A DNA stretch of 16,884 nucleotides from an uncultured Parabacteroides sp. (GCA_934725305.1 CAKVBA010000059.1:1-16884); one strand, 5' to 3'. Counted from the first letter of the stretch, positions 6,591 through 13,889 are shown. Numbers and translations are program-made. Notes: generated from the letters alone by a model not told the origin.

Positions 6591-7703
6591 ATGAAGACTT
6601 TATATTTAGAATTAAGCTGTCATTTTTTTTGGAAAAAGGTAGTCTGTCTATTGTTGATAGCATCTTTCTTTCAGGGATGTGCTGACGATGAAGGGTTTGT
6701 TCGGATAACAGATGTAACGTACTTTACAGAAAGCTCGTTTCCTGTTCAAAAGCAGTTGTCTCATACGATTCATAATGCTGATTTTATAGGCGATCTGGTA
6801 CGGTTGAGCCGTGTTGATACGTTACTGTTTGCTGTAGATAGCAAGACAGACTCCTTAGTGCATGTATTCTCTACCCGTACACCCCAGTTGACCTTTAACA
6901 TCATTGGCAAAGGGGGTGGTCCCAACGAAATGATATCGGTAGGTTATGTGCGGGAAGGCCAGAAACCCTATACCTATTGCGTATATGACATCACTCGTAA
7001 ATTTTGGCAGACAGGGGTTATTGATTCCGCCGACAGGCAATTCAAGAAAACATCATCTTTTTCATTCAAGCATGAAGCTTATGACAGATATAGTGTAGAG
7101 GATCCGATATGGTTGTCAGACCAAGCCTTTGTGTGTGTAAGCCTTATCCATTACAAGGAGCGCTATTTGGTTTTCAACGATAGTAATGAGTTGTTGTACA
7201 CCGGAATCAATCCATATATGCGCTTCAACGAGGATTTTTCAGCAGGTATATTAAGTGAATTGTCCTCTACTGTCGGCAGTGTGAAACCCGATAAGAGTCA
7301 ATTGGTACTGGCAGGCAGATACCTCAATTACATCGAAATTTATCAGTTGCAAGAGAACCGGTTACTCCATCATCTGATGGGTCCTACGCTGTCAGATCCT
7401 CGGTTTGATGTTAACAACTCGATGCGTATGAACACTTTGATAAAAAGCAGAGAGACCGTTAAGAGCTATTTGTGCGTGGATAGTTCGGATCAGCGAATCT
7501 ACTTGCTCTATTCCGGCAAAGAGATACAAGATCCGTCTGGATATACCCATTCCAAAATTGTCTATTCATTCCATTGGGATGGAACACCGCACACCGCCTA
7601 TCGGTTGGATACAGAGGTGACCTCTTTTGCTGTTGATGAGGAGCATGGCAAGCTCTATGCAGTTAGTTATCCGGACAACAGTATCGTCTCTTTTGATTTA
7701 TAA
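6591..7703 (+). CDS. BF3164/TolB-like propeller lipoprotein 1
   Basis: A 370-residue protein with an unusually long n-region (1-16) before the hydrophobic segment at 17-27 and a lipobox at FFQGC (Cys30). The residues after the cysteine are ADDEG; acidic residues at this place resemble the Bacteroidetes surface-export signal, so surface display is possible. IIGKGGGPNEM near 105-114 is the G-x-G-P-N-E signature of BF3164/TolB-like 6-blade propeller lipoproteins. The ATG at 6591 is preferred because it gives a normal lipoprotein signal; an overlapping frame starting at 6464 has no support. It follows the minimal NVEALA gene by 198 bp and is followed at once by a MITE-like insertion. Confidence 0.75.
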   Translation: MKTLYLELSCHFFWKKVVCLLLIASFFQGCADDEGFVRITDVTYFTESSFPVQKQLSHTIHNADFIGDLVRLSRVDTLLFAVDSKTDSLVHVFSTRTPQLTFNIIGKGGGPNEMISVGYVREGQKPYTYCVYDITRKFWQTGVIDSADRQFKKTSSFSFKHEAYDRYSVEDPIWLSDQAFVCVSLIHYKERYLVFNDSNELLYTGINPYMRFNEDFSAGILSELSSTVGSVKPDKSQLVLAGRYLNYIEIYQLQENRLLHHLMGPTLSDPRFDVNNSMRMNTLIKSRETVKSYLCVDSSDQRIYLLYSGKEIQDPSGYTHSKIVYSFHWDGTPHTAYRLDTEVTSFAVDEEHGKLYAVSYPDNSIVSFDL

Positions 7704-7710
7704 CTGATTT

Positions 7711-7913
7711 CACTGCTGTCCCGTTAAAATCGCGAAGTATCATCTGAGCTCAAATTCTCGGAATACCGTTCTTGATATTCAAGCACTGATATAACATCTT
7801 ATGCTAGTTGGGTTAAGTTTCGAAATCAAATCGGTTTACCTTAAAATTGTTTGTATCACTCAGATATATAGCTTGTTGTGCGGCCGATTCACACTTTTAA
7901 CGGGACACTAGTG
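7711..7913. mobile_element. 203-bp MITE-like element with 9-bp target duplication
   Basis: The ends are CACTgcTGTCCCGTTAAAA (7711-7729) and its near-complement (7895-7913), 17 of 19 positions matching with a perfect 13-bp inner part. The flanks are identical 9-bp direct repeats AACTGATTT at 7702-7710 and 7914-7922, as expected from transposition. The interior is non-coding and too short for a transposase, so mobilisation would need a related insertion sequence elsewhere. The left repeat overlaps the TAA stop of the lipoprotein gene, and the right end abuts the DUF4221 upstream region. Confidence 0.85.
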
Positions 7914-7937
7914 AACTGATTTATAATACATCTTATT

Positions 7938-7969
7938 GTTGTTTGTCCAATTAGAGATATGTGCTTTTG
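7938..7969 (+). promoter_or_regulatory. Candidate promoter for DUF4221 gene at 8000
   Basis: GTTG (7938-7941), 20-bp spacer, TGCTTTTG (7962-7969). It lies just after AATACATCTTAT, the same context as the promoters at 561 and 2141, but the -7 box has TTTG where they have TTAG. Only the right arm of their hairpin survives here. Confidence 0.4.
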
Positions 7970-7999
7970 AACTTGTGAAACCTTTAAAATAATAATATT

Positions 8000-9142
8000 A
8001 TGAAACCGATCATCAAACTGCTACCATGTATGTTGCTGCTCCTCTTGATGGCCTGTAGCGGGAAAGAGGCAGTGAAGAAATATTCGTTGACAAAGACCGA
8101 TAAAAAGCTGACGTTTGCGTTGGATGCAGAGACCAAAAATGAAATGTATAGCTATGCTGTTTATCGAGATAAAACCGGGAAAAACTATTTTACTTTTAAG
8201 AATAGAGCTTCCAATACGCTTCTGTTTTATGACATCGACACAGAGTCCTTTGAATACAAAGTGGATTTTCCGGTGGAGGGAAATCATGGAGTAGGGTTGG
8301 CTGAAGGTTACTATATCCATAATTTAGATAGTATCTATCTGCCCAATAGGGATGTAAAGGAGATTTCTCTGTCGGATAAAAACGGCTTTTTGCATGCCAA
8401 ATATTCGTATGATAAAGATGCGACAAACGAGGAATTATCTCGTTATGGTTTTTCAAGTGCCTATTTTCAACCGGCTGAGGTGATAGGCCGCACGATGTAT
8501 CTCTATTCCGGTCCCAATCGATTTATAGAGCGCGATCCGGTTACCATCACGTTTGATATGGATACGCATGAGATCAAGGCACTTCCTTTCTGTTATCCGG
8601 ATTATCCGGGCTCAGACACGAAGTTGAAGAAATTTGGTTTGGAGACCGCTTTCAGCCGCTGCTATGACGGCACGCACTTTGTCTATTCTTTCTATTATGA
8701 CGAGAACATCTACGTGGCAACGCCGGCGCATGATTCCATCCGTAAGATAGCGGTAAAGAGCTCCTATTTTGACAAGGTGGATTTGCCGGGCGAGCTGACC
8801 GCCACGCCACAAGATTTCTGTGAAAAGCCTTGGTATGGCAATCTGCTCTATGATCGCTATCGCAATGTCTATTACCGCATAGCTTATCCGCGAACAACGA
8901 TAGAGAAAGAGGTCCGTCCGTTTGAACTGCTTGCCTATGGGCGGAAGAACTTCTCCATCATTATCCTGGATAAGGAGTTCAACAAAATAGGAGAGACGCT
9001 TTTCCCTGATTATACATATAGTGCAAAAGGCATGATCATATTGGAAGACGGTCTTTACATATCGGACAGTCACTATTTGAATCCCCAGTTCAGCGATGAT
9101 GTGCTCAGCTTTGTGCGGTTTGAACTGACAGCGGAGAAGTAG
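8000..9142 (+). CDS. DUF4221-family lipoprotein, copy D
   Basis: A 380-residue paralogue with the same signal peptide and lipobox (Cys19) as copies A-C. It carries a distinct middle: NEMYSYAVYRDKTGKN near 46-61 and NEELSRYGFSSAYFQPAEV near 145-163, where A-C have NEDLSLF(Y/N)LASAYYKPAEV. Bases 8132-8475 are identical to 11383-11726 in copy E although sequence on both sides differs, a mosaic pattern typical of gene conversion. The C-terminal half is as in the other copies. The NVEALA gene at 9193 follows after the conserved 50-bp spacer. Envelope lipoprotein, function unknown. Confidence 0.85.
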   Translation: MKPIIKLLPCMLLLLLMACSGKEAVKKYSLTKTDKKLTFALDAETKNEMYSYAVYRDKTGKNYFTFKNRASNTLLFYDIDTESFEYKVDFPVEGNHGVGLAEGYYIHNLDSIYLPNRDVKEISLSDKNGFLHAKYSYDKDATNEELSRYGFSSAYFQPAEVIGRTMYLYSGPNRFIERDPVTITFDMDTHEIKALPFCYPDYPGSDTKLKKFGLETAFSRCYDGTHFVYSFYYDENIYVATPAHDSIRKIAVKSSYFDKVDLPGELTATPQDFCEKPWYGNLLYDRYRNVYYRIAYPRTTIEKEVRPFELLAYGRKNFSIIILDKEFNKIGETLFPDYTYSAKGMIILEDGLYISDSHYLNPQFSDDVLSFVRFELTAEK

Positions 9143-9192
9143 AGTGCTTCTATTTTTATCAATTTAGTGTTACTCGTTTTAATGGTAATATT

Positions 9193-9411
9193 ATGAAGAA
9201 AAAAGTTTTATATGCAACAATAGCAGCTGTGTCACTGACAGTCGGCTTGTATCTGAGCCAGAGAGAAAAGGAGAGCGAATTGTCCGGCTTATTGGGTGAA
9301 AACGTGGAAGCGTTGGCTGGATCAAGAGGTAATACAAATTATTTTTGGGAGGACAGAAATTATATCAAATGTGATAATGGATTTGGTTTAGGATGTCCTT
9401 GTGGAATGTAA
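9193..9411 (+). CDS. NVEALA-family exported peptide 5, three-cysteine core
   Basis: A 72-residue precursor. The leader is the most diverged of the set (Val17, Arg24, EKESELSGLLG) but keeps ENVEALA at 36-42. The 30-residue core (beginning GSRGN) is Asn-rich and aromatic and ends with three cysteines in KC..GCPCGM; an odd number suggests a free thiol, a dimer or metal binding instead of closed disulfide pairs. It follows DUF4221 copy D by the conserved 50-bp spacer. A 12-bp perfect inverted repeat begins 11 bp after the stop, and a diverged DUF4221 gene comes next. Probable exported peptide of unknown function. Confidence 0.8.
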   Translation: MKKKVLYATIAAVSLTVGLYLSQREKESELSGLLGENVEALAGSRGNTNYFWEDRNYIKCDNGFGLGCPCGM

Positions 9412-9419
9412 TATATCTT

Positions 9420-9468
9420 ATGGACTGAATAGAAGTGTTTTATTATGATTATTTTCTATTCAGTCTAT
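9420..9468 (+). terminator. Hairpin after peptide gene 5
   Basis: GACTGAATAGAA (9423-9434) and TTCTATTCAGTC (9454-9465) are perfect complements, and the stem can extend outward by three more pairs including one G-U. The loop is AT-rich. It occupies the same peptide-to-lipoprotein gap as the hairpins at 482 and 2062 but has a different sequence. A terminator or attenuator is plausible; the following bases are AT-rich without a clean T-run. Confidence 0.5.
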
Positions 9469-9489
9469 TTCTAAAATATTTATTTGTAT

Positions 9490-10647
9490 ATGAACAAACA
9501 GGTTTATTTTATATTGCTTTTGCTCTTTCTTTCTTGCAATCAAAAAGGATTGCAAGAAACCAAGGAGTTGTATGATTTGGAGGCTACAGATGAATATATA
9601 ACCCTTCATTTGGATGATAGTACTTATATTCCCTTAAGTAATGTTTCATATTATAGGTTTGATAATACAGATTATCTTGCTTTTGTTAATAAGCAGACAG
9701 CCCAGCTTATCATCTATGATATTACAAAAGGAGAAATATATAGGAAACTGGTCTATCAAACAGAGGGTGAAAATAGCATTGTTGGATATATCAGCGATTT
9801 CTATATGAAGGAATTAGACGAAATTTACCTTTTAAGTCCCTATACCAACTATTTGTATCAGAGTAACGGTGATGGTATGATTGTTGAGAAAGTAGATTGT
9901 TCTGAAGATAATAACGGAATCCCACTGACGCGTAATTTAAGTTCTTTGGGGAGGATGGAGTTGGTTGACGGTAAGTTTTATTTGACTCAAAATCTGAATA
10001 GAACGTATGGAGATGCTGTTCTGGAAAAAAGCTGTATGTCTGCTGTTGTAGATATGGATTCCAAACAAACAGAGTTGTTACCGTTAACCTATCCCTCAAT
10101 AATATCATTGGAGGATTTGGGGACGAATGCAGGTTATGGCTATCAGTACAGGCGAATATTTGACGGTGCCCATTTTATCTATTCATTTTTATATAGTGAT
10201 ATGATTTATAAAGTCTCTCCTGATCATCGGCAGACAGAAGTGAAAAGAGTTGCCAGCAAGTATATTCCTGAGGTGAAGGTAAATCGTTTGAATAACAGTG
10301 ATTTTAGGAGGATTTTAAAAATGACTTGTGAAGAGGCTACCTATGAGGATATAGTATATGATAAGTACAGAAAAGTCTATTATCGTTTTGCATGTCCCCA
10401 GACAGAGGTAGATCCCAAAGAAAGTTATTTGGAAATAATACGTTATGGAAAGCAGCAGTTTTCTGTTGTTATCTTGGATGAAAATATGAATCGAATAGGA
10501 GAGAAACTTTTTCCTCCTTTCACTTATGTACCCACAGTCCATATAGTAAAGGAGGATGGGCTATATATTAGTTGCAGCCATTACAAAAATCCTGATTATA
10601 GCGATGATTTGCTTCGTCTACAAAAAATTATAATTGTAAAAAAGTGA
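9490..10647 (+). CDS. Diverged DUF4221-like lipoprotein
   Basis: A 385-residue protein from the ATG at 9490; a TTG two codons earlier is possible but ATG gives a standard lipoprotein signal (hydrophobic 7-14, lipobox FLSC, Cys16). It aligns with the 380-residue DUF4221 proteins along its length, most clearly in the C-terminal third: YRFACPQT against YRIAYPRT, FSVVILDENMNRIGEKLFP against FSIIILDKEFNKIGETLFP, and EDGLYISCSHYKNP against EDGLYISDSHYLNP. The identity is far lower than among copies A-E, and the DNA is AT-richer, so it was probably acquired or diverged separately. It is followed after 6 bp by the thioredoxin-like lipoprotein, so the two are almost certainly co-transcribed. Confidence 0.75.
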   Translation: MNKQVYFILLLLFLSCNQKGLQETKELYDLEATDEYITLHLDDSTYIPLSNVSYYRFDNTDYLAFVNKQTAQLIIYDITKGEIYRKLVYQTEGENSIVGYISDFYMKELDEIYLLSPYTNYLYQSNGDGMIVEKVDCSEDNNGIPLTRNLSSLGRMELVDGKFYLTQNLNRTYGDAVLEKSCMSAVVDMDSKQTELLPLTYPSIISLEDLGTNAGYGYQYRRIFDGAHFIYSFLYSDMIYKVSPDHRQTEVKRVASKYIPEVKVNRLNNSDFRRILKMTCEEATYEDIVYDKYRKVYYRFACPQTEVDPKESYLEIIRYGKQQFSVVILDENMNRIGEKLFPPFTYVPTVHIVKEDGLYISCSHYKNPDYSDDLLRLQKIIIVKK

Positions 10648-10653
10648 TTTGTT

Positions 10654-11190
10654 ATGAAGTTTTGGTTGTATATAGTATTGTTCTTTTCTCTAATTGCTTG
10701 TAAAGAACAAAACAGGGGGAAAGAACAAGAACTGTTAAATCTTTTAGGGAAAAAATTTATCTTTCCATCAGATGCTTATTATTATAACTGTTTCTCTGAA
10801 TGTTTTGAAAATGTGGATTTTAATTCAAGTTTTAAAATAGTTTCATATATTGATTCATATGGATGTGTTGCTTGTAAATTAAAAATGTATTTATGGGAAG
10901 ATTTATTGAAAGAGATTGAAGTCGCGTCGAATAAAAAAGTATTGTTATTGTTTATTATTGATTCAAATAGTAAAAATGATGTGAAATTCATTTTGAGAGA
11001 TAGTCAATTTAATTACCCTGTTTGTTTTGACGATAATGGCTTGTTTGATAAGTTTAATGATTTTCCTGATAATTATGAATTGCAAACGTATTTACTAAAT
11101 GAATCAAATGATATTTTAATTGTTGGAAATCCAATCTTGAATAAATCTATAAAGAATCTTTATTTGAATATGATTTCAAAAGGGAGATGA
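10654..11190 (+). CDS. Thioredoxin-like CxxC lipoprotein
   Basis: A 178-residue protein with a lipoprotein signal (hydrophobic 4-14, lipobox LIAC, Cys16). IVSYIDSYGCVACK at 62-75 matches the beta-strand-then-CxxC start of a thioredoxin fold, with C71 and C74 as the redox pair. YPV at 121-123 would supply the usual cis-proline (Pro122). A second pair, C46 and C50, precedes the motif. The predicted role is a membrane-tethered periplasmic thiol-disulfide or redoxin-like protein. It is 6 bp downstream of a DUF4221-like gene and close to Cys-rich peptide genes, so action on those peptides' cysteines is conceivable; this is inference. The gene is markedly AT-rich compared with neighbours. Confidence 0.6.
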   Translation: MKFWLYIVLFFSLIACKEQNRGKEQELLNLLGKKFIFPSDAYYYNCFSECFENVDFNSSFKIVSYIDSYGCVACKLKMYLWEDLLKEIEVASNKKVLLLFIIDSNSKNDVKFILRDSQFNYPVCFDDNGLFDKFNDFPDNYELQTYLLNESNDILIVGNPILNKSIKNLYLNMISKGR

Positions 11191-11250
11191 AAGATAAAGT
11201 TCTATATTTAGAGCATCCAAAAGCTGTATAACCTATAAAATAATAATATT

Positions 11251-12393
11251 ATGAAACAGATGAACAAACACTTGCCGTGTATGCTGTTACTCCTCTTGAT
11301 GGCCTGTAGCGGGAAAGAGGAAGTGAAAAAATATTCGTTGGCAAAGACCGATAAAAAACTGACGTTTGCGTTGGATGCAGACACCAAAAATGAAATGTAT
11401 AGCTATGCTGTTTATCGAGATAAAACCGGGAAAAACTATTTTACTTTTAAGAATAGAGCTTCCAATACGCTTCTGTTTTATGACATCGACACAGAGTCCT
11501 TTGAATACAAAGTGGATTTTCCGGTGGAGGGAAATCATGGAGTAGGGTTGGCTGAAGGTTACTATATCCATAATTTAGATAGTATCTATCTGCCCAATAG
11601 GGATGTAAAGGAGATTTCTCTGTCGGATAAAAACGGCTTTTTGCATGCCAAATATTCGTATGATAAAGATGCGACAAACGAGGAATTATCTCGTTATGGT
11701 TTTTCAAGTGCCTATTTTCAACCGGCAGAAGTGATAGGCCGTACAATGTATCTCTATTCCGGTCCCAACCGATTTATAGAGCGTGATCCGGTGACCATCA
11801 CGTTCGATATGGATACGCACGAGATCAAGGCATTGCCATTCTGCTATCCGGATTATCCGGGTTCAGACACGAAGTTGAAGAAATTTGGTTTGGAGACCGC
11901 TTTCAGCCGCTGCTATGATGGCACGCATTTTGTTTATTCCTTCTATTACGACGAGAACATCTACGTGGCAACGCCGGCGCATGACTCCATCCGTAAGATA
12001 GCGGTAAAGAGCTCCTATTTTGACAAGGTGGATTTGCCGGGCGAGCTGACCGCCACGCCACAAGACTTCTGTGAAAAGCCTTTGTATGGCAATCTGCTCT
12101 ATGACCGCTATCGCAACGTCTATTACCGCATAGCTTATCCGCGAACAACGATAGAGAAAGAGGTCCGTCCGTTTGAACTGCTTGCCTATGGTCGGAAGAA
12201 TTTCTCCATCATCATCCTGGATAAGGAGTTCAACAAAATAGGTGAGACGCTTTTCCCCGATTATACATATAGTGCAAAAGGCATGATCATATTGGAAGAC
12301 GGTCTTTACATATCGGACAGTCACTATCTAAATCCCCAGTTCAGCGATGATGTGCTCAGCTTTGTGCGGTTTGAACTGACAGCGGAGAAGTAG
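11251..12393 (+). CDS. DUF4221-family lipoprotein, copy E
   Basis: A 380-residue paralogue. The first residues differ from all other copies (MKQMNKHLPCML, then GKEEVKKYSLA), but the lipobox Cys19 is kept. Residues from about 45 to 159 are encoded by 344 bp identical to copy D, and the rest follows the common C-terminal sequence with EKPL as in A and C. The start region (TAATAATATTATG) resembles that of copy D. Unlike copies A-D it is not followed directly by an NVEALA gene: a signal peptidase gene intervenes and the next peptide gene starts 1.2 kb on. Only 60 bp separate it from the thioredoxin-like gene, so it could share that transcript. Function unknown. Confidence 0.85.
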   Translation: MKQMNKHLPCMLLLLLMACSGKEEVKKYSLAKTDKKLTFALDADTKNEMYSYAVYRDKTGKNYFTFKNRASNTLLFYDIDTESFEYKVDFPVEGNHGVGLAEGYYIHNLDSIYLPNRDVKEISLSDKNGFLHAKYSYDKDATNEELSRYGFSSAYFQPAEVIGRTMYLYSGPNRFIERDPVTITFDMDTHEIKALPFCYPDYPGSDTKLKKFGLETAFSRCYDGTHFVYSFYYDENIYVATPAHDSIRKIAVKSSYFDKVDLPGELTATPQDFCEKPLYGNLLYDRYRNVYYRIAYPRTTIEKEVRPFELLAYGRKNFSIIILDKEFNKIGETLFPDYTYSAKGMIILEDGLYISDSHYLNPQFSDDVLSFVRFELTAEK

Positions 12394-12533
12394 AGTTGCG
12401 CATATCGCTTTTGGAAAGCTCGACACCTTTTCGGAAAAAGGGCGGCTTCTTGTTATAGAGCTTATACATTGTAATTCTGCCAATGGGTTGATTTTATAAG
12501 TATGTATTAACTTGATCAAATATTCATTGTGTC

Positions 12534-12563
12534 ATGAAGACTTTTTATTTGTTAGGTTCATGA
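12534..12563 (+). other. Nine-codon frame overlapping the signal peptidase start
   Basis: ATG AAG ACT TTT TAT encodes MKTFYLLGS and stops in a TGA that overlaps the ATG of the signal peptidase gene (ATGA). The bases ATTCATTG-x-GT-x-ATGAAGACTTT are shared with the start of the lipoprotein gene at 6591 (MKTLYLE). It may be the leftover start of a lipoprotein gene, or a tiny upstream frame giving translational coupling. Too short to be sure. Confidence 0.25.
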
Positions 12564-13432
12564 AGAAAGTAACGACATATCTTTATAAGATAGTGAATGG
12601 CTTGTTTGAATTGTTGTACTATCTGTGTATAGCCGGATTGGCATGGATAGGAATGCAAGTGTTTGTATTTGCGACCTTTAAGATCCCTTCCAACTCGATG
12701 CAACCCACTTTGTGGGCGGGAGATAACGTACTGGTCTTGAAGCCTCTCATTGGGGCACGTCTGTTCAATCTGTTTTCGGCATCTGGCCAAACGACAGTCT
12801 ATCGTATGCCAGGACTCAACAAAATCAAGAGGAATGATGTATTGGTTTTTCATTTTCCCTATCCCAAGGGATGGAGCCATATCGAAATGGATTTGCTGCT
12901 CTATTATATTAAGCGGTGTGTGGGATTGCCTGGAGATACGCTGTCGATAGAGAAGTGTCAGTTTTATCTGAATGGAGAAAAGGAGAGGCCGGTCAACATC
13001 GCTGCAGAAGAATGGTTGACAACGTATGGCAGTAAGCGGAAGAGAAATTATGACTGCTTCCCGTTAGATAGTATATTCGGTTGGAGCGAAGTTGATTTTG
13101 GGCCTATGTACATACCTGCAAAAGGTGATTCTGTTGTGATGAGCAGGACTCATTATTTTCTGTATAGGCGTCTGATAGAGTGGGAACAGCAGACAAGGCT
13201 TCAGTATAGAGACTCAGTCTGCTTGTTGGGTGATACTCCTATTACTGGTTATCGCTTTCGCCATAACTATTATTTCATGGCCGGAGATAATCGGCTTCAT
13301 TCCGAAGATTCACGCAGGTGGGGACTTGTGCCGGAAGAGTATATAGTGGGAAAAGCCGTTTTCATTTGGAAATCGGTCGATCCCTATACCGGCCGATTCA
13401 GGAGGAAGCGTTTCATGAAGGTTATACGGTGA
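12560..13432 (+). CDS. Type I signal peptidase (S26 family)
   Basis: A 290-residue protein from the ATG at 12560; a TTG at 12512 would add 16 residues that look unlike a signal peptidase start. One membrane segment (about 17-38) precedes the catalytic domain. The family boxes are present in order: PSNSMQPTL with nucleophile Ser46, YYIKRCVGLPGD with general-base Lys118, and GDNR (242-245), Ser248 and DSRRWGLVP (250-258). It should cleave signal peptides after A-x-A motifs at the outer face of the inner membrane. The segment between the Lys box and the GDNR box is long, as in Bacteroidetes paralogues. Its position among NVEALA genes, whose leaders end in Ala-Leu-Ala, suggests it is dedicated to these peptides; that link is inference. 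No symbol is given because it is unlikely to be the housekeeping enzyme. Confidence 0.9.
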   Translation: MKKVTTYLYKIVNGLFELLYYLCIAGLAWIGMQVFVFATFKIPSNSMQPTLWAGDNVLVLKPLIGARLFNLFSASGQTTVYRMPGLNKIKRNDVLVFHFPYPKGWSHIEMDLLLYYIKRCVGLPGDTLSIEKCQFYLNGEKERPVNIAAEEWLTTYGSKRKRNYDCFPLDSIFGWSEVDFGPMYIPAKGDSVVMSRTHYFLYRRLIEWEQQTRLQYRDSVCLLGDTPITGYRFRHNYYFMAGDNRLHSEDSRRWGLVPEEYIVGKAVFIWKSVDPYTGRFRRKRFMKVIR

Positions 13433-13514
13433 TGGGAGCAGCCCTATAACAAGATATAGAATGAGTGGAAGTAGAATTAAAAAGGAAGGAGGTGATTTGG
13501 TAATAAGTAGTATC

Positions 13515-13561
13515 ATTATTTTTCTTATCTTGTAGAAGATAGTAGTAGGAGAATCCATTTT
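13515..13561 (+). repeat. Diverged copy of the pre-NVEALA element
   Basis: TTTTTCTTATCTTGTAGAAG and the following AGTAGTAGGAGAATCC resemble the elements at 15357-15403 and 16804-16850. It lies 35 bp before the NVEALA start at 13597; the bases before it (GGTGAT, AGTA, TAT) also resemble those before the 15.36-kb copy. It may carry a regulatory or RNA-structure function for peptide genes. Confidence 0.45.
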
Positions 13562-13596
13562 GGTAAATTAGTATTAACTCGTTTAATTGTATTATT

Positions 13597-13860
13597 ATGA
13601 AGAAAAAATTTTTATATGCAACAATAGCAGCTGTGTCACTGACAGCTGGTTTGTATCTGAGTCAGAGCGAAAAGAAGAGCAATCTATCCGATTTGTTGAC
13701 GGAAAACGTGGAAGCGTTGGCAGATGAGATTACAAAACCAAAGGAGTGTCCAGGAGGAACCGTATTGTGTGCCTTTATTCACTATCCTGGGGGATCTGTA
13801 ACTTATTATGAAAAAAATGGAACTCCTACTCCACAGCCACCACCAACACCTTTAAATTAG
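13597..13860 (+). CDS. NVEALA-family exported peptide 6, Pro-rich core
   Basis: An 87-residue precursor. The leader is identical to that of peptide 1 at the nucleotide level for 125 nt from the ATG, yet the cores share nothing: here 45 residues with two cysteines 6 apart (ECPGGTVLC), a Gly-Gly hydrophobic middle and a proline-rich tail (TPQPPPTP). The switch from identity to no similarity occurs within the Ala42 codon. The start follows the TTAGTATTAACTCG type of upstream region, related to but not the same as the spacer after DUF4221 genes. It lies 164 bp after the signal peptidase gene and 228 bp before a BF3164-like lipoprotein. Probably exported; function unknown. Confidence 0.8.
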   Translation: MKKKFLYATIAAVSLTAGLYLSQSEKKSNLSDLLTENVEALADEITKPKECPGGTVLCAFIHYPGGSVTYYEKNGTPTPQPPPTPLN

Positions 13861-13889
13861 TACTTTATAAAGTTGTTGTAAATATTATG

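Noticed and set aside
6464..6685. 73-residue + strand frame overlapping the lipoprotein start at 6591
   Set aside because: It overlaps a convincing lipoprotein signal in another frame, has low-complexity composition and spans the promoter-like motif and inverted repeat.
12426..12441. CCTTTT/AAAAGG hairpin after DUF4221 copy E as a terminator
   Set aside because: Only a 6-bp, mostly A-U stem with no T-tract after it.
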